Part shown: positions 42,801 to 50,507 of the stretch, piece by piece
Numbering within the stretch: the stretch's first letter is position 1
Layout of the letters: every line of letters begins with the position of its first letter
Assembly: GCA_964438975.1 (NCBI GenBank)
Contig: CAYTMU010000015.1
Span: 10,843 to 74,842, forward strand
Source: Chryseosolibacter sp964438975
GTDB lineage: Bacteria; Bacteroidota; Bacteroidia; Cytophagales; Cyclobacteriaceae
Reading direction: 5' to 3'
DNA length: 64,000 nt
Position numbers and translations under genes: made by a program
Notes under the pieces: model-generated
Told to the model about the DNA's origin: nothing
What the model saw: only the letters and a program-made list of their open reading frames with translations
Database searches by the model: none

Positions 42801-43760
42801 TCAAAAACGGTAATAGTAGCTGCAAGTCATGACCGCATCACGGGTTAGTCCGTCCGGATTGTGATTGCGTTGCGTAATCTTTGTTCCGTATAAAAGTCGC
42901 ACGCCGGTTCTCACGTTGAAACTGTATCCTGCCGTTCCGATGGCGGACATCGCGAGTCCGGTGGTGCCATTCGGTCGGATTCGCTCGCCGGTTTCGGGGT
43001 TGGTCACTTCGTCGCTTGTAATTCGGTAGATAGGAAGCGCTCCGACGGAGAAATTGAATCGTGAGAACCGGAAGTTGCGCTCTACTCGCAACATGATATC
43101 GGTCCCGCGCTTCAGTTCATAAGCGCCGTGATTATCTCGCACATATTCTTCGCCCTCGCCATTGAGGTACACGGGTATCCACGAATCGTGCGTGAACTGG
43201 TTGTTGTTCGTGTTGAACGGGATCTGTATACCGGTTGCGAGAAGCCACTCGCGGCTGATCAGTGAAAAGCCCGCGATAAAATCATAGGTACCCAGACTTG
43301 TCTGATAATACATCGGCAGGGGGAAATCATGGACATCGTCGGTGAGATTGGCGTCGTTGCTCGGAATCTTCGTTCCCACGGACACACTGTAGTCGAATAC
43401 GCCGATGCTCCCGACTTTTCGCGTCAGGCATAGTGAAATATCGCTCAGACCGGAAGTATTCCCGAAGTTTCCTTGTACAGCCTGATACGGGAGTTTCACC
43501 TGAAGAAAGGTTTTGTCGTCGACTATGTTGAAGTTAAGGTCGAGGGTAGCCACGTAGACGACGGGCGAAAGTGTGGTCGTGCCGCGGTAGAAACTCAACT
43601 CCATCGACCGGAGTTTAAGTGGAATATTGTTGTAGAAGGGCTGGTCGGGTTTCATCGCACCCATCGTGCAAAAGCCGGCATCGCTACAGCCCTGTGCAGC
43701 CGAGGAGCCAAAGCGAAACAGACATACCACTGCTAAGAGTGCGGGTAGAGTTGTTCTCAT
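42801..43760 (-). CDS. Putative outer-membrane beta-barrel protein
   Basis: 319 residues, no named family recognised. A signal peptide (MRTTLPALLAVVCLFRFGSS) is followed by alternating hydrophobic/polar strands with many aromatics, Asn and Gly, and a C-terminal YYYRF, as in outer-membrane barrels. Two early cysteines (CSDAGFC) may form a disulfide. The ATG at 43760 is preferred because it starts the signal and lies 17 bases after a TATCTTTG box; longer versions read into a repeat array. It is the first gene of a two-gene unit with the CHAT protein. Confidence 0.72.
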   Translation of the reverse strand: MRTTLPALLAVVCLFRFGSSAAQGCSDAGFCTMGAMKPDQPFYNNIPLKLRSMELSFYRGTTTLSPVVYVATLDLNFNIVDDKTFLQVKLPYQAVQGNFGNTSGLSDISLCLTRKVGSIGVFDYSVSVGTKIPSNDANLTDDVHDFPLPMYYQTSLGTYDFIAGFSLISREWLLATGIQIPFNTNNNQFTHDSWIPVYLNGEGEEYVRDNHGAYELKRGTDIMLRVERNFRFSRFNFSVGALPIYRITSDEVTNPETGERIRPNGTTGLAMSAIGTAGYSFNVRTGVRLLYGTKITQRNHNPDGLTRDAVMTCSYYYRF

Positions 43761-43776
43761 CTTCGCGGGGTTTAAG

Positions 43777-43784
43777 CAAAGATA
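43777..43784 (-). promoter_or_regulatory. Promoter -7 box of the barrel-CHAT unit
   Basis: TATCTTTG on the minus strand, perfect TAnnTTTG, 17 bases before the ATG at 43760. The position where a -33 box should lie is occupied by the heptamer repeat array. Confidence 0.55.
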
Positions 43785-43791
43785 GTAAAAT

Positions 43792-43890
43792 GGTCGACAG
43801 TCCACGGTCCACGGTCCACGGTTGAGGGTTTCACGTAAATCCAGGCGTGTTCCTGCAATCTGTGGACTGTCGACCGTGGACCGTGGACCG
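43792..43890. repeat. Inverted pair of heptamer repeat arrays
   Basis: The left arm 43792-43821 is GTCGACA GTCCACG GTCCACG GTCCACG. The right arm 43861-43890 is the same kind of array on the opposite strand (GTGGACT GTCGACC GTGGACC GTGGACC). About 39 bases separate them, so a hairpin of roughly 25 pairs is possible. It lies between the M23 peptidase stop and the barrel promoter. Confidence 0.85.
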
Positions 43891-43897
43891 CTTTATG

Positions 43898-44878
43898 CTA
43901 CATTCCGAGCGATTGATTCTCTGCGGAGGCGAGCTCGAGTATCTTCTCGTACTCGGCGGGAGTGAGGTCGTTAAAGAAGTAGTGAACAGGGTCTACGCGC
44001 TGGTCGTTGATGAAGACCTCGTAGTGCAAATGCGGCGCGGTGGAGAGGCCCGTGTTGCCGACGTAGCCGATCAGGTCTCCGCGCTTGACTTGCTGACCTT
44101 TTTTCACGGCGAAATCATGCATGTGAGCATAGCGTGTGCGGTAGCCAAAACCGTGATCGATCTCCACCATCTTGCCGTATCCGCTGAAGCGAATCTCTAC
44201 CTTTTCAACCGCTCCGTCAGCTGTTGCATAGATCGGTGTTCCAATACTGGCGGCGAAGTCGATACCGGTGTGCATTTTTTTCATCTTATACACCGGATGG
44301 ATACGCATACCGAAACCCGACGCCAGCGCGATCAGTTGTTTGTTCGCGATTGGCTGAATTGCAGGAATGGACGCGTATAGTTTTTCTTTCTTCTGTGCCA
44401 GTTGTACCACTTCGTCCTGCGACTTGGATTCAATGTAGAGTTTGCGTCGAACACGGTCGACTTTTTCGTGAAGCGCCACAACGAGGTCGGTGTGACTGAT
44501 GTTCCTGTTCCGGATGTCGGCATAGCGGTCAGCCCCGCCGATACCAGCGTCGCGGACGGCTTTGTCGATCGGTTCTGCGCCGAGTACAACCCGGTAGATG
44601 TTATCGTCGCGGTCTTCGATGCTGTTGAGGATCTGGCTGAGTTGCTCGACGTCTTTGTTTAGTTTATCGTAGTAGAATTCCAACTCTTTAACTTCATTCT
44701 TCAGCAACAGTTCCTGAGGTGATTCGAAGTAGTTGACGTACAGGATGAGGAGCCCGACGGCCATCATCACGGTCAGCGAGAGGAACCCCAGCGCATTCAA
44801 TACAATGTCGCTTTTCCGGGTCCTGACCCGCTCGTATTTGCAGGTCTCGGTGTCGTAGTAATACTTGATACGTGCCAT
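43898..44878 (-). CDS. M23 family metallopeptidase, membrane anchored
   Basis: 326 residues. One membrane segment (about 28-50, VLNALGFLSLTVMMAVGLLI), a periplasmic coiled-coil (about 55-185) and a C-terminal LytM domain. The zinc ligands are His and Asp in HTGIDFAASIG and the HxH in APHLHYEVFIND; the other active-site histidine is in TRYAHMHDF. All are present, so it should be an active peptidoglycan endopeptidase rather than an EnvC-like activator. The coiled coil suggests control by a partner. It reads into a repeat array at its end. Confidence 0.9.
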   Translation of the reverse strand: MARIKYYYDTETCKYERVRTRKSDIVLNALGFLSLTVMMAVGLLILYVNYFESPQELLLKNEVKELEFYYDKLNKDVEQLSQILNSIEDRDDNIYRVVLGAEPIDKAVRDAGIGGADRYADIRNRNISHTDLVVALHEKVDRVRRKLYIESKSQDEVVQLAQKKEKLYASIPAIQPIANKQLIALASGFGMRIHPVYKMKKMHTGIDFAASIGTPIYATADGAVEKVEIRFSGYGKMVEIDHGFGYRTRYAHMHDFAVKKGQQVKRGDLIGYVGNTGLSTAPHLHYEVFINDQRVDPVHYFFNDLTPAEYEKILELASAENQSLGM

Positions 44879-45070
44879 TTCCTCAGCAATTTATGCGTTA
44901 CCGGACGAATAAGCTGTTTTTAGCGTCCTTTCAGGTCAAAGTTCCGTTTCAGAACTCCACCATATGCCTCGAATGAATACCACGGGGTACGCATGTAAGA
45001 CTTTTCTGCGCAACGGGCCCGAATAGGGGCTTCTGCTCCGAACAGAGGCTGTATGTTGCGACCACAATTG

Positions 45071-46111
45071 TTATGCCGGCTTGCCCTTTAAGAAAGGTAA
45101 TTTTTCCGACCGACCTTTCTTAAACACCTGTCGGCCCTTATTTACTCCCTTCCGGAGTTCCTTTTGCTTCTCCGGTGGCAGGGCCAGCGTCTCGACACAT
45201 TCTTGAGAGCAGCATTCCTGGTACTTTTCTCTGCATTCTATACACTGGATGAATAAAAGGTGACACCCGTCGTTTTTGCAATTCGTGTGGTCATCGCACG
45301 GCTTTCCACACTGATGACATGTTGCAATGACATGATCGGTAATACGCTCGCCGAGGCGCTCATCGAAGACGAAATTTTTTCCGATGAACCGGTTTTCAAG
45401 TCCCCGTTCCTGGACTTCCTTCGCATACTGAATGATCCCTCCGTCGAGCTGAAACACGTTGCGAAAGCCGAGGTGTTTCATCCATGCGCTCGCTTTTTCG
45501 CAGCGGATTCCACCGGTGCAATACATCAGCAGGTTCTTTTCTTTCTGATCCTTCATCAGATCTTCGACTACCCGCAGTTCGTCGCGGAAGGTATCGACAT
45601 TCGGGCGGATCGCATCGATAAAGTGGCCCACCTCGCTTTCGTAATGGTTGCGCATATCCACGATAACTGTGTCAGGACGTTGTGCGAGCCGGTTGAATTC
45701 TTCTGCATGGACGTGTACGCCGTGGTTGGTTACATCGAATGATTCGTCGTCGAGACCGTCGGCGACAATTTTTTTCCGGACGAGGATCTTGAGTTTGAAG
45801 AACGACTTGCCATCGTCTTGCACGGCGGTGTTGAGGCGCACGCCTTTCAGAAAGGGAATGCTGTAGAGATAATCCCGAAAGGCGTCGAATGACTCCGTCA
45901 ATACGCTGATCTGAGCGTTGACACCTTCGCGAGCAACGTATAGTCTGCCGAGCACACCTTGCTCATGCAAGGTCGTGTAGAGCTCATTGCGGAAGGAGGA
46001 CGGGTCCGCAATATGGTGGTACTTGTAGAATGAGACGGTTGTGCGTTTCTCCGTCGTTGCGTGCATCTTCTCCTTGAGAAGACGCCCGTTAACTTTATTG
46101 TGTAATGCCAT
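45071..46111 (-). CDS. trhO: tRNA uridine(34) hydroxylase, rhodanese family
   Basis: Oxygen-dependent formation of 5-hydroxyuridine at the wobble position of tRNA (TrhO, formerly YceA). 346 residues: an N-terminal acylphosphatase-like region (GRLYVAREGVNAQISV), a rhodanese domain with the active Cys near residue 198 in LMYCTGGIRCEKAS, and a C-terminal tail with many Cys (CHQCGKPCDDHTNC, CIECREKYQECCSQEC) likely binding zinc. The promoter TATCTTTG lies about 50 bases upstream. 44879-45070 downstream holds no gene that I can see. Confidence 0.93.
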   Translation of the reverse strand: MALHNKVNGRLLKEKMHATTEKRTTVSFYKYHHIADPSSFRNELYTTLHEQGVLGRLYVAREGVNAQISVLTESFDAFRDYLYSIPFLKGVRLNTAVQDDGKSFFKLKILVRKKIVADGLDDESFDVTNHGVHVHAEEFNRLAQRPDTVIVDMRNHYESEVGHFIDAIRPNVDTFRDELRVVEDLMKDQKEKNLLMYCTGGIRCEKASAWMKHLGFRNVFQLDGGIIQYAKEVQERGLENRFIGKNFVFDERLGERITDHVIATCHQCGKPCDDHTNCKNDGCHLLFIQCIECREKYQECCSQECVETLALPPEKQKELRKGVNKGRQVFKKGRSEKLPFLKGKPA

Positions 46112-46162
46112 AAAACCCTGAATAATCGCAGGTTAGACAGGTTTTTGATGTTATTGAAGGAA

Positions 46163-46170
46163 CAAAGATA
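46163..46170 (-). promoter_or_regulatory. Promoter -7 box of trhO
   Basis: TATCTTTG on the minus strand, 51 bases before the trhO ATG. The following bases GATAGTGAAAATG (plus strand, 46167-46179) are identical to 4118-4130, which also adjoin a heptamer array. Confidence 0.55.
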
Positions 46171-46187
46171 GTGAAAATGCCCAAAAC

Positions 46188-46209
46188 TGTGGACCGTCGA
46201 CTGTGGACT
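46188..46209. repeat. Short heptamer repeat (GTGGACC GTCGACT GTGGAC)
   Basis: Three units, between the stop codon of the zinc-finger protein gene and the trhO promoter. Same family as 4131-4214 and 43792-43890. Confidence 0.75.
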
Positions 46210-46210
46210 A

Positions 46211-46828
46211 CTATGGCCCTCCCCATTCTCCACGCAGCAATTTGTTATATTCTTCACACGTCAGGATGCCGTGTTCATTGCAATAGGAGCAAGTCTTGTA
46301 GGAGTCGCCGAAAGGACCTTTGCGAACGATCACGTGACTACCCTGACATACCGGACACGTCACCTTTCCCGTTGGTCCACAGTCAATATCGAAGTTGTTT
46401 GACAGCAAATCCTTTGTTCTCTGGGAAGCTTCGTCCTTTTCGCGAAGATACTCTGCTTCGGCTTTTGCGAGCAACTTCGTGGCTTCCTGGTAGAACTGCC
46501 CGGTCGTACCTCTTAACTGGATGTACTTATTCAACCAGTCGATCGATTGCTTATGCAAACCGAGTTGGTGGGAATTCTTTCCAAAGTAAAATGTAAGGTC
46601 GGAGGGGACACTGCGAATATTCTGCAATACGTATCTGAATTTTTCGTCGGCGCGCACGTGCTCGCCGTGGTCCATAAAGTAGACTCCGGAATCGAGTTCA
46701 CGAAGCGTCATCGCATGTTTACGCTGCTCTTCCTGTCGCAGGTATTCAAGGGTCCTCGCGTCTTGCGCGGACGCCGTGAGTGCAAACAGGAGTGGTATTA
46801 GTCCGCTGAGTAATTGTGTAACCTTCAT
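46211..46828 (-). CDS. Secreted protein with DnaJ-type zinc-finger tail
   Basis: 205 residues, no named family. A signal peptide (VTQLLSGLIPLLFALTASAQ) is followed by a helical domain (about 25-145), TPR-like in the stretch HKQSIDWLNKYIQLRG. The C-terminal 45 residues carry two CxxC pairs, VTCPVCQGSHVIV and YKTCSYCNEHGILTC, similar to the Cys-rich CxxCxG repeats of DnaJ. Finding this in an exported protein is uncommon. The start is the ATG at 46828, where the signal begins; upstream codons overlap the previous gene. The product is probably periplasmic. Confidence 0.75.
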   Translation of the reverse strand: MKVTQLLSGLIPLLFALTASAQDARTLEYLRQEEQRKHAMTLRELDSGVYFMDHGEHVRADEKFRYVLQNIRSVPSDLTFYFGKNSHQLGLHKQSIDWLNKYIQLRGTTGQFYQEATKLLAKAEAEYLREKDEASQRTKDLLSNNFDIDCGPTGKVTCPVCQGSHVIVRKGPFGDSYKTCSYCNEHGILTCEEYNKLLRGEWGGP

Positions 46829-46851
46829 TTCCCGTTGTTCCTTCACCTTAC

Positions 46852-48282
46852 TTATTCCCCCAATGTCCATCCAGGGCGATATGTTCTTCGCACGAACTGA
46901 TTGGCCTCATCAAAGTTGGTGATCTTCATATTTCGGGCATCCCAAAGCAGTTTCTTTCGTCCCGGGTACTGATTGTTTTCTTCTCCGCGTATCGCGTAGC
47001 TTCGCAGCGCCAGATTGCCCATAATCACGGCCTCCGTGAACGGGCCCGCGAATTCGAACGGAGAACTTATCTTCATTTTTCCGTAGCCTGCGCGGCAGGC
47101 ATCTACCCATTGGGTGTAGTGGCCAGCCTCGCTTCCTTCCACACGGGGTATCGTTGGCTTTGGCAATGCCCCCTGCATGCGCGATGTGGGCAGTAACACC
47201 GGCGGAGTATTATAGTTCCCCATCAGTTTGCCTTTTGTACCCTCGAAAATGTAGCCACCGTCAACATCACCCATTTGTTCATTCGGCATCAGTTCCTCCG
47301 GGCGCTTCGGTAGCAGACCTCCATCCATCCATGTAAGTTTGATATTTCCCTTGCCATCTGTGCGCGGGAAATTCAGGTGGATGATTGAGGAGGCGGGGCA
47401 ACTCTCGCGGTAGTCGGCTTGCTGAAAAGGTCCGCTCCATGCCGTCGTCGCACTGCACTCGACCTCATTCGGAAAATCGATCGGCAGGATCCGGAATGCG
47501 GCGTCCATGACATGGCAGCCCATATCTCCGAGTGCACCGGTGCCGAATTCCCACCAGCCACGCCAGTTGAACGGGTGGTATGCAGGATTGTAGTCGACGT
47601 GGGCCGCCGGACCAAGCCAAAGATCCCAGTCGAGTTCGCTGGGTATCGGATGTTGACCGGATGGTGCGGGGATGCCCTGCGGCCACACAGGACGATTCGT
47701 CCATGCGGTCACGTTCGTGACATCGCCGATCAGCCCGGCATCGACGAACTCCTTTGCACGACGCACCGCTTCTGCGGAGGCGTACTGGTTGCCCATCTGT
47801 GTAACGAGTTTGTTTTTCTTCGCGGTTTCAGCGAGAAGTCGGGCCTCATGGATAGACCAGGTAAGAGGCTTCTGAACGTATACGTGTTTGCCGCGATTCA
47901 TTGCTGCCATCGCAGCGACGGCGTGGGTGTGATCGGGTGTGGAGACTGTCACGGCATCAATGCCTTTATTCTCCTTGTCGAGCATGACCCTGAAATCACG
48001 ATAGAACCTCGCATTCGGAAAATTCTTCTTCGACCTGGCGGCTTGGCGCTCATCGACATCACACAGGAACACGACCCGCGCGTGCGGATTACCGGCGACG
48101 CCGGTCAGATCACTCGTGCCTTTACCTCCCACGCCGATCCCGGCGATGTAGACTGTGTCGCTGGGCGGGATAAATCCTTTACCGCCCAGGACAAATCTGG
48201 GAACGATAGCAAAAGCCGCCCCGGCGACAGTTGCAGTTCTAAGGAACTCTCTTCGGGAAGATCTGCCTCTTGCTTTCTTCAT
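46852..48282 (-). CDS. Gfo/Idh/MocA family oxidoreductase, Tat-exported (paralog 2)
   Basis: 476 residues. A twin-arginine signal SSRREFLRTATVAGAAFAI comes first. The NAD(P)-binding Rossmann fold is VYIAGIGVGGKGTSDLTG, followed by VVFLCDVDERQAARSK and the family EKP-type motif as GKHVYVQKPLTWSIHEARLL. The C-terminal domain holds WDLWLGPAAHVDYNP and GTGALGDMGCHVMDAAFRI. Relatives oxidise, epimerise or hydrolyse sugars. Closely similar in layout to the next gene upstream, 40 bases away: a tandem duplication. The ATG at 48282 begins the signal. Confidence 0.9.
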   Translation of the reverse strand: MKKARGRSSRREFLRTATVAGAAFAIVPRFVLGGKGFIPPSDTVYIAGIGVGGKGTSDLTGVAGNPHARVVFLCDVDERQAARSKKNFPNARFYRDFRVMLDKENKGIDAVTVSTPDHTHAVAAMAAMNRGKHVYVQKPLTWSIHEARLLAETAKKNKLVTQMGNQYASAEAVRRAKEFVDAGLIGDVTNVTAWTNRPVWPQGIPAPSGQHPIPSELDWDLWLGPAAHVDYNPAYHPFNWRGWWEFGTGALGDMGCHVMDAAFRILPIDFPNEVECSATTAWSGPFQQADYRESCPASSIIHLNFPRTDGKGNIKLTWMDGGLLPKRPEELMPNEQMGDVDGGYIFEGTKGKLMGNYNTPPVLLPTSRMQGALPKPTIPRVEGSEAGHYTQWVDACRAGYGKMKISSPFEFAGPFTEAVIMGNLALRSYAIRGEENNQYPGRKKLLWDARNMKITNFDEANQFVRRTYRPGWTLGE

Positions 48283-48322
48283 ACCTGTCCTTCCGTGTTT
48301 GCTGAGAAGCTCTGCTTTGATT

Positions 48323-49786
48323 TTACTTACCCAATGTCCAACCCTGGCGATATTCACGTTTCACAAACTGATTCGCGGGATCGAAATTGGTAATTTTCAT
48401 ATTCTGACCATCCCACATCAACTTGATGTTGCGGCCAGGGTAGTTGAATTGTCCGGGTCTGTCCTGACGCTCTTCACGAATGTCGTGGCTCCGTATCGCG
48501 AGATTACCCATGAGTATTGTCTCGGTGAGCGGCCCTGCGATCTCGAACGGCGAACTGACTTCCATCTTGCCATAACCGGCGAGACACGCCTCCACCCACT
48601 GTGCGTAGTGGCCGTTCGCGCCGTTAGGTACGCGCGCGATGCTCTGCTTCACTTTTGCTTCAGCGGTCTTGGATGTCGGCAGCAACTGAGGATTAGCACC
48701 ATAAGTGCTACACATCATCTTACCTTTTGATCCGACAAATATTACACCATTGCCACCATCACCCATGATCTCGTTAGGTCCGAGCTCGTCGGGTCTCGGC
48801 GGCTGGATACCGCCGTCCATCCAGTGGAGTTTGAGGTTTCCTTTTCCTTTTCCCGGGAAAGTGAAGATCACATAGGATGAGGGAGGGCAGCTTTCAGGGA
48901 AATATCCGCGTTGGAATTCATCGACGTAAACACTGCCGACACTTGCTGTTACATCCAGTGGGTAATTCAGGTTGAGCACGCGGAACGGTGGCTCCACCAG
49001 GTGGCATGCCATGTCGCCCAGCGCTCCGGTACCATAGTCCCACCAGCCCCTCCAGTTGAACGGGACGATCTTATCCACGAACTCTTTGTAGGGGGCAGTA
49101 CCCAGCCACAGATCCCAGTCAAGTTCCTTCGGCACCTCAGCTGGCTGTGCCGGCCATTGGATACCTTGCGGCCATACCGGCCTGTTTGTCCACACGTACA
49201 CCGTGTTGACATCACCGATGAGGCCGGCGTTATACCATTCGCGTAGCTGCCTGACGCCATCACCGGATGCACCTTGGTTTCCCATCTGGGTGACAACCTT
49301 GTATTTTTTCGCTGCCTCAGTCAGGATACGAGCTTCGTAGATGTCGTGTGTCAAGGGCTTCTGAACATAGACGTGTTTCCCGAGTTGCATGGCAGCCAAT
49401 GCCTGCACCGCGTGGTTGTGATCGGGAGTTGAAACGGATACCGCATCGATCGTTCGGTGCTCCTTATCGAGCATCTCGCGAAAATCTTTGTAGTATTTGG
49501 CTTTCGGGAACGCTGCTATCGACTTGGCTGCGCGGCGATCATCCACATCGCAGAGGAAGGTAATTTCCGCTTTTCCGCTTTTTGCAAAGTTCGCGATATC
49601 GCTTTCACCCTTTCCTCCCACGCCGATACCGGCAACGTAAAGGGTGTCGCTGGGTGCGCGGTACCCTTTGCCCAACACAGACCTTGGAACAATGGTAAAC
49701 GCTGCTGCCGCGAGACCGGCTGACTGAATGAATTTCCTGCGCGAAAGATCGCTCTTGGTAGATTTTTTATTTTTTCGGGAAGACAT
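48323..49786 (-). CDS. Gfo/Idh/MocA family oxidoreductase, Tat-exported (paralog 1)
   Basis: 487 residues. Twin-arginine signal LSRRKFIQSAGLAAAAFTI; Rossmann motif LYVAGIGVGGKGESDIANF; dinucleotide-binding continuation ITFLCDVDDRRAAKSI; GKHVYVQKPLTHDIYEARIL; STPDHNHAVQALAAM. The C-terminal half matches paralog 2 segment by segment (WDLWLGTAPYKEFVD, GTGALGDMACHLVEPPFRV). Proteins of this type in Bacteroidota usually lie in sugar-degradation clusters; here a GMC flavoprotein and a gluconate dehydrogenase subunit 3-like gene are just upstream. The exact sugar is unknown. Confidence 0.9.
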   Translation of the reverse strand: MSSRKNKKSTKSDLSRRKFIQSAGLAAAAFTIVPRSVLGKGYRAPSDTLYVAGIGVGGKGESDIANFAKSGKAEITFLCDVDDRRAAKSIAAFPKAKYYKDFREMLDKEHRTIDAVSVSTPDHNHAVQALAAMQLGKHVYVQKPLTHDIYEARILTEAAKKYKVVTQMGNQGASGDGVRQLREWYNAGLIGDVNTVYVWTNRPVWPQGIQWPAQPAEVPKELDWDLWLGTAPYKEFVDKIVPFNWRGWWDYGTGALGDMACHLVEPPFRVLNLNYPLDVTASVGSVYVDEFQRGYFPESCPPSSYVIFTFPGKGKGNLKLHWMDGGIQPPRPDELGPNEIMGDGGNGVIFVGSKGKMMCSTYGANPQLLPTSKTAEAKVKQSIARVPNGANGHYAQWVEACLAGYGKMEVSSPFEIAGPLTETILMGNLAIRSHDIREERQDRPGQFNYPGRNIKLMWDGQNMKITNFDPANQFVKREYRQGWTLGK

Positions 49787-49806
49787 AACGGTTGATTAAT
49801 GATGGC

Positions 49807-50460
49807 TTATGAATCGAAGTTAAGACATATTTCCAGGGTACGCTCGTCGTATGCGAGTCCGTACTGATCCAGCACGTCTTGTGGCACGCCGTTCCACTGA
49901 TTGGGACGGTTGCCCACATATCCCAGGTCGTCGATGCCTATTTTACTGGTGAAGAATCCACACGCCGTCAGGTCACGCATCCTGTTGAAGAACGCGACAC
50001 CCTGAGCCATTTCCGGTTTTGCTTTCTGAGGGAAGGCTATCGCGTCGACTATCTCGATGCGTTGTTGTTCGCTGCATGAAACGAAGTCAGTGTTGAAGCG
50101 GCGAAGGCATTGGAGATCGAGCCACTTGATCCCCCCGCGCAGTGGTAACTGGTGTTCGGGTCTGTCTTTGGCCATGAACTCGATGAAAGCAGGAACACCG
50201 GCATCCGATGCGCTTCCGGATTTTTCGTCCTTCGGAATGATGATATCGCTGAGCACTGTGATCGTCTTCATTTCGTGCTCATCGAAGAACGTTTCGGACG
50301 CCAGCTTCCGCTCGCGTACAACTTCTTCCTCGGTGCGATCATAGGAGAGTGTGCTCGCCGGAGGTGGGGTCGTCCCTGTTTTGGAAGGCTCGCACTGGAT
50401 CAACAGACCGGCACCTACCGTTCCGGCAGCCATTGACTTCAGGTATTTTCTTCTGTCCAT
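49807..50460 (-). CDS. Gluconate 2-dehydrogenase subunit 3 family protein
   Basis: 217 residues. It starts MDRRKYLKSMAAGTVGAGLL with lipobox-like LIQC, so it may be a lipoprotein, a Tat substrate, or both. The mature part has TITVLSDIIIPKDEKSGSAS and GVPAFIEFM, typical of this small subunit, which accompanies a membrane or periplasmic flavoprotein dehydrogenase. It follows the GMC gene by 47 bases. Role: probably chaperone or partner subunit of that dehydrogenase. The ATG at 50460 begins the signal. Confidence 0.86.
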   Translation of the reverse strand: MDRRKYLKSMAAGTVGAGLLIQCEPSKTGTTPPPASTLSYDRTEEEVVRERKLASETFFDEHEMKTITVLSDIIIPKDEKSGSASDAGVPAFIEFMAKDRPEHQLPLRGGIKWLDLQCLRRFNTDFVSCSEQQRIEIVDAIAFPQKAKPEMAQGVAFFNRMRDLTACGFFTSKIGIDDLGYVGNRPNQWNGVPQDVLDQYGLAYDERTLEICLNFDS

Positions 50461-50507
50461 TTTTTCAGAATTCAAGATTTGACATTCGATGTTCTGGCAT
50501 TCATATA

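Noticed and set aside
44879..45070. tRNA or small RNA gene between the M23 peptidase and trhO
   Set aside because: Only weak complementary words (GGACG/CGTCC, GCCC/GGGC); no tRNA arms or conserved loop.
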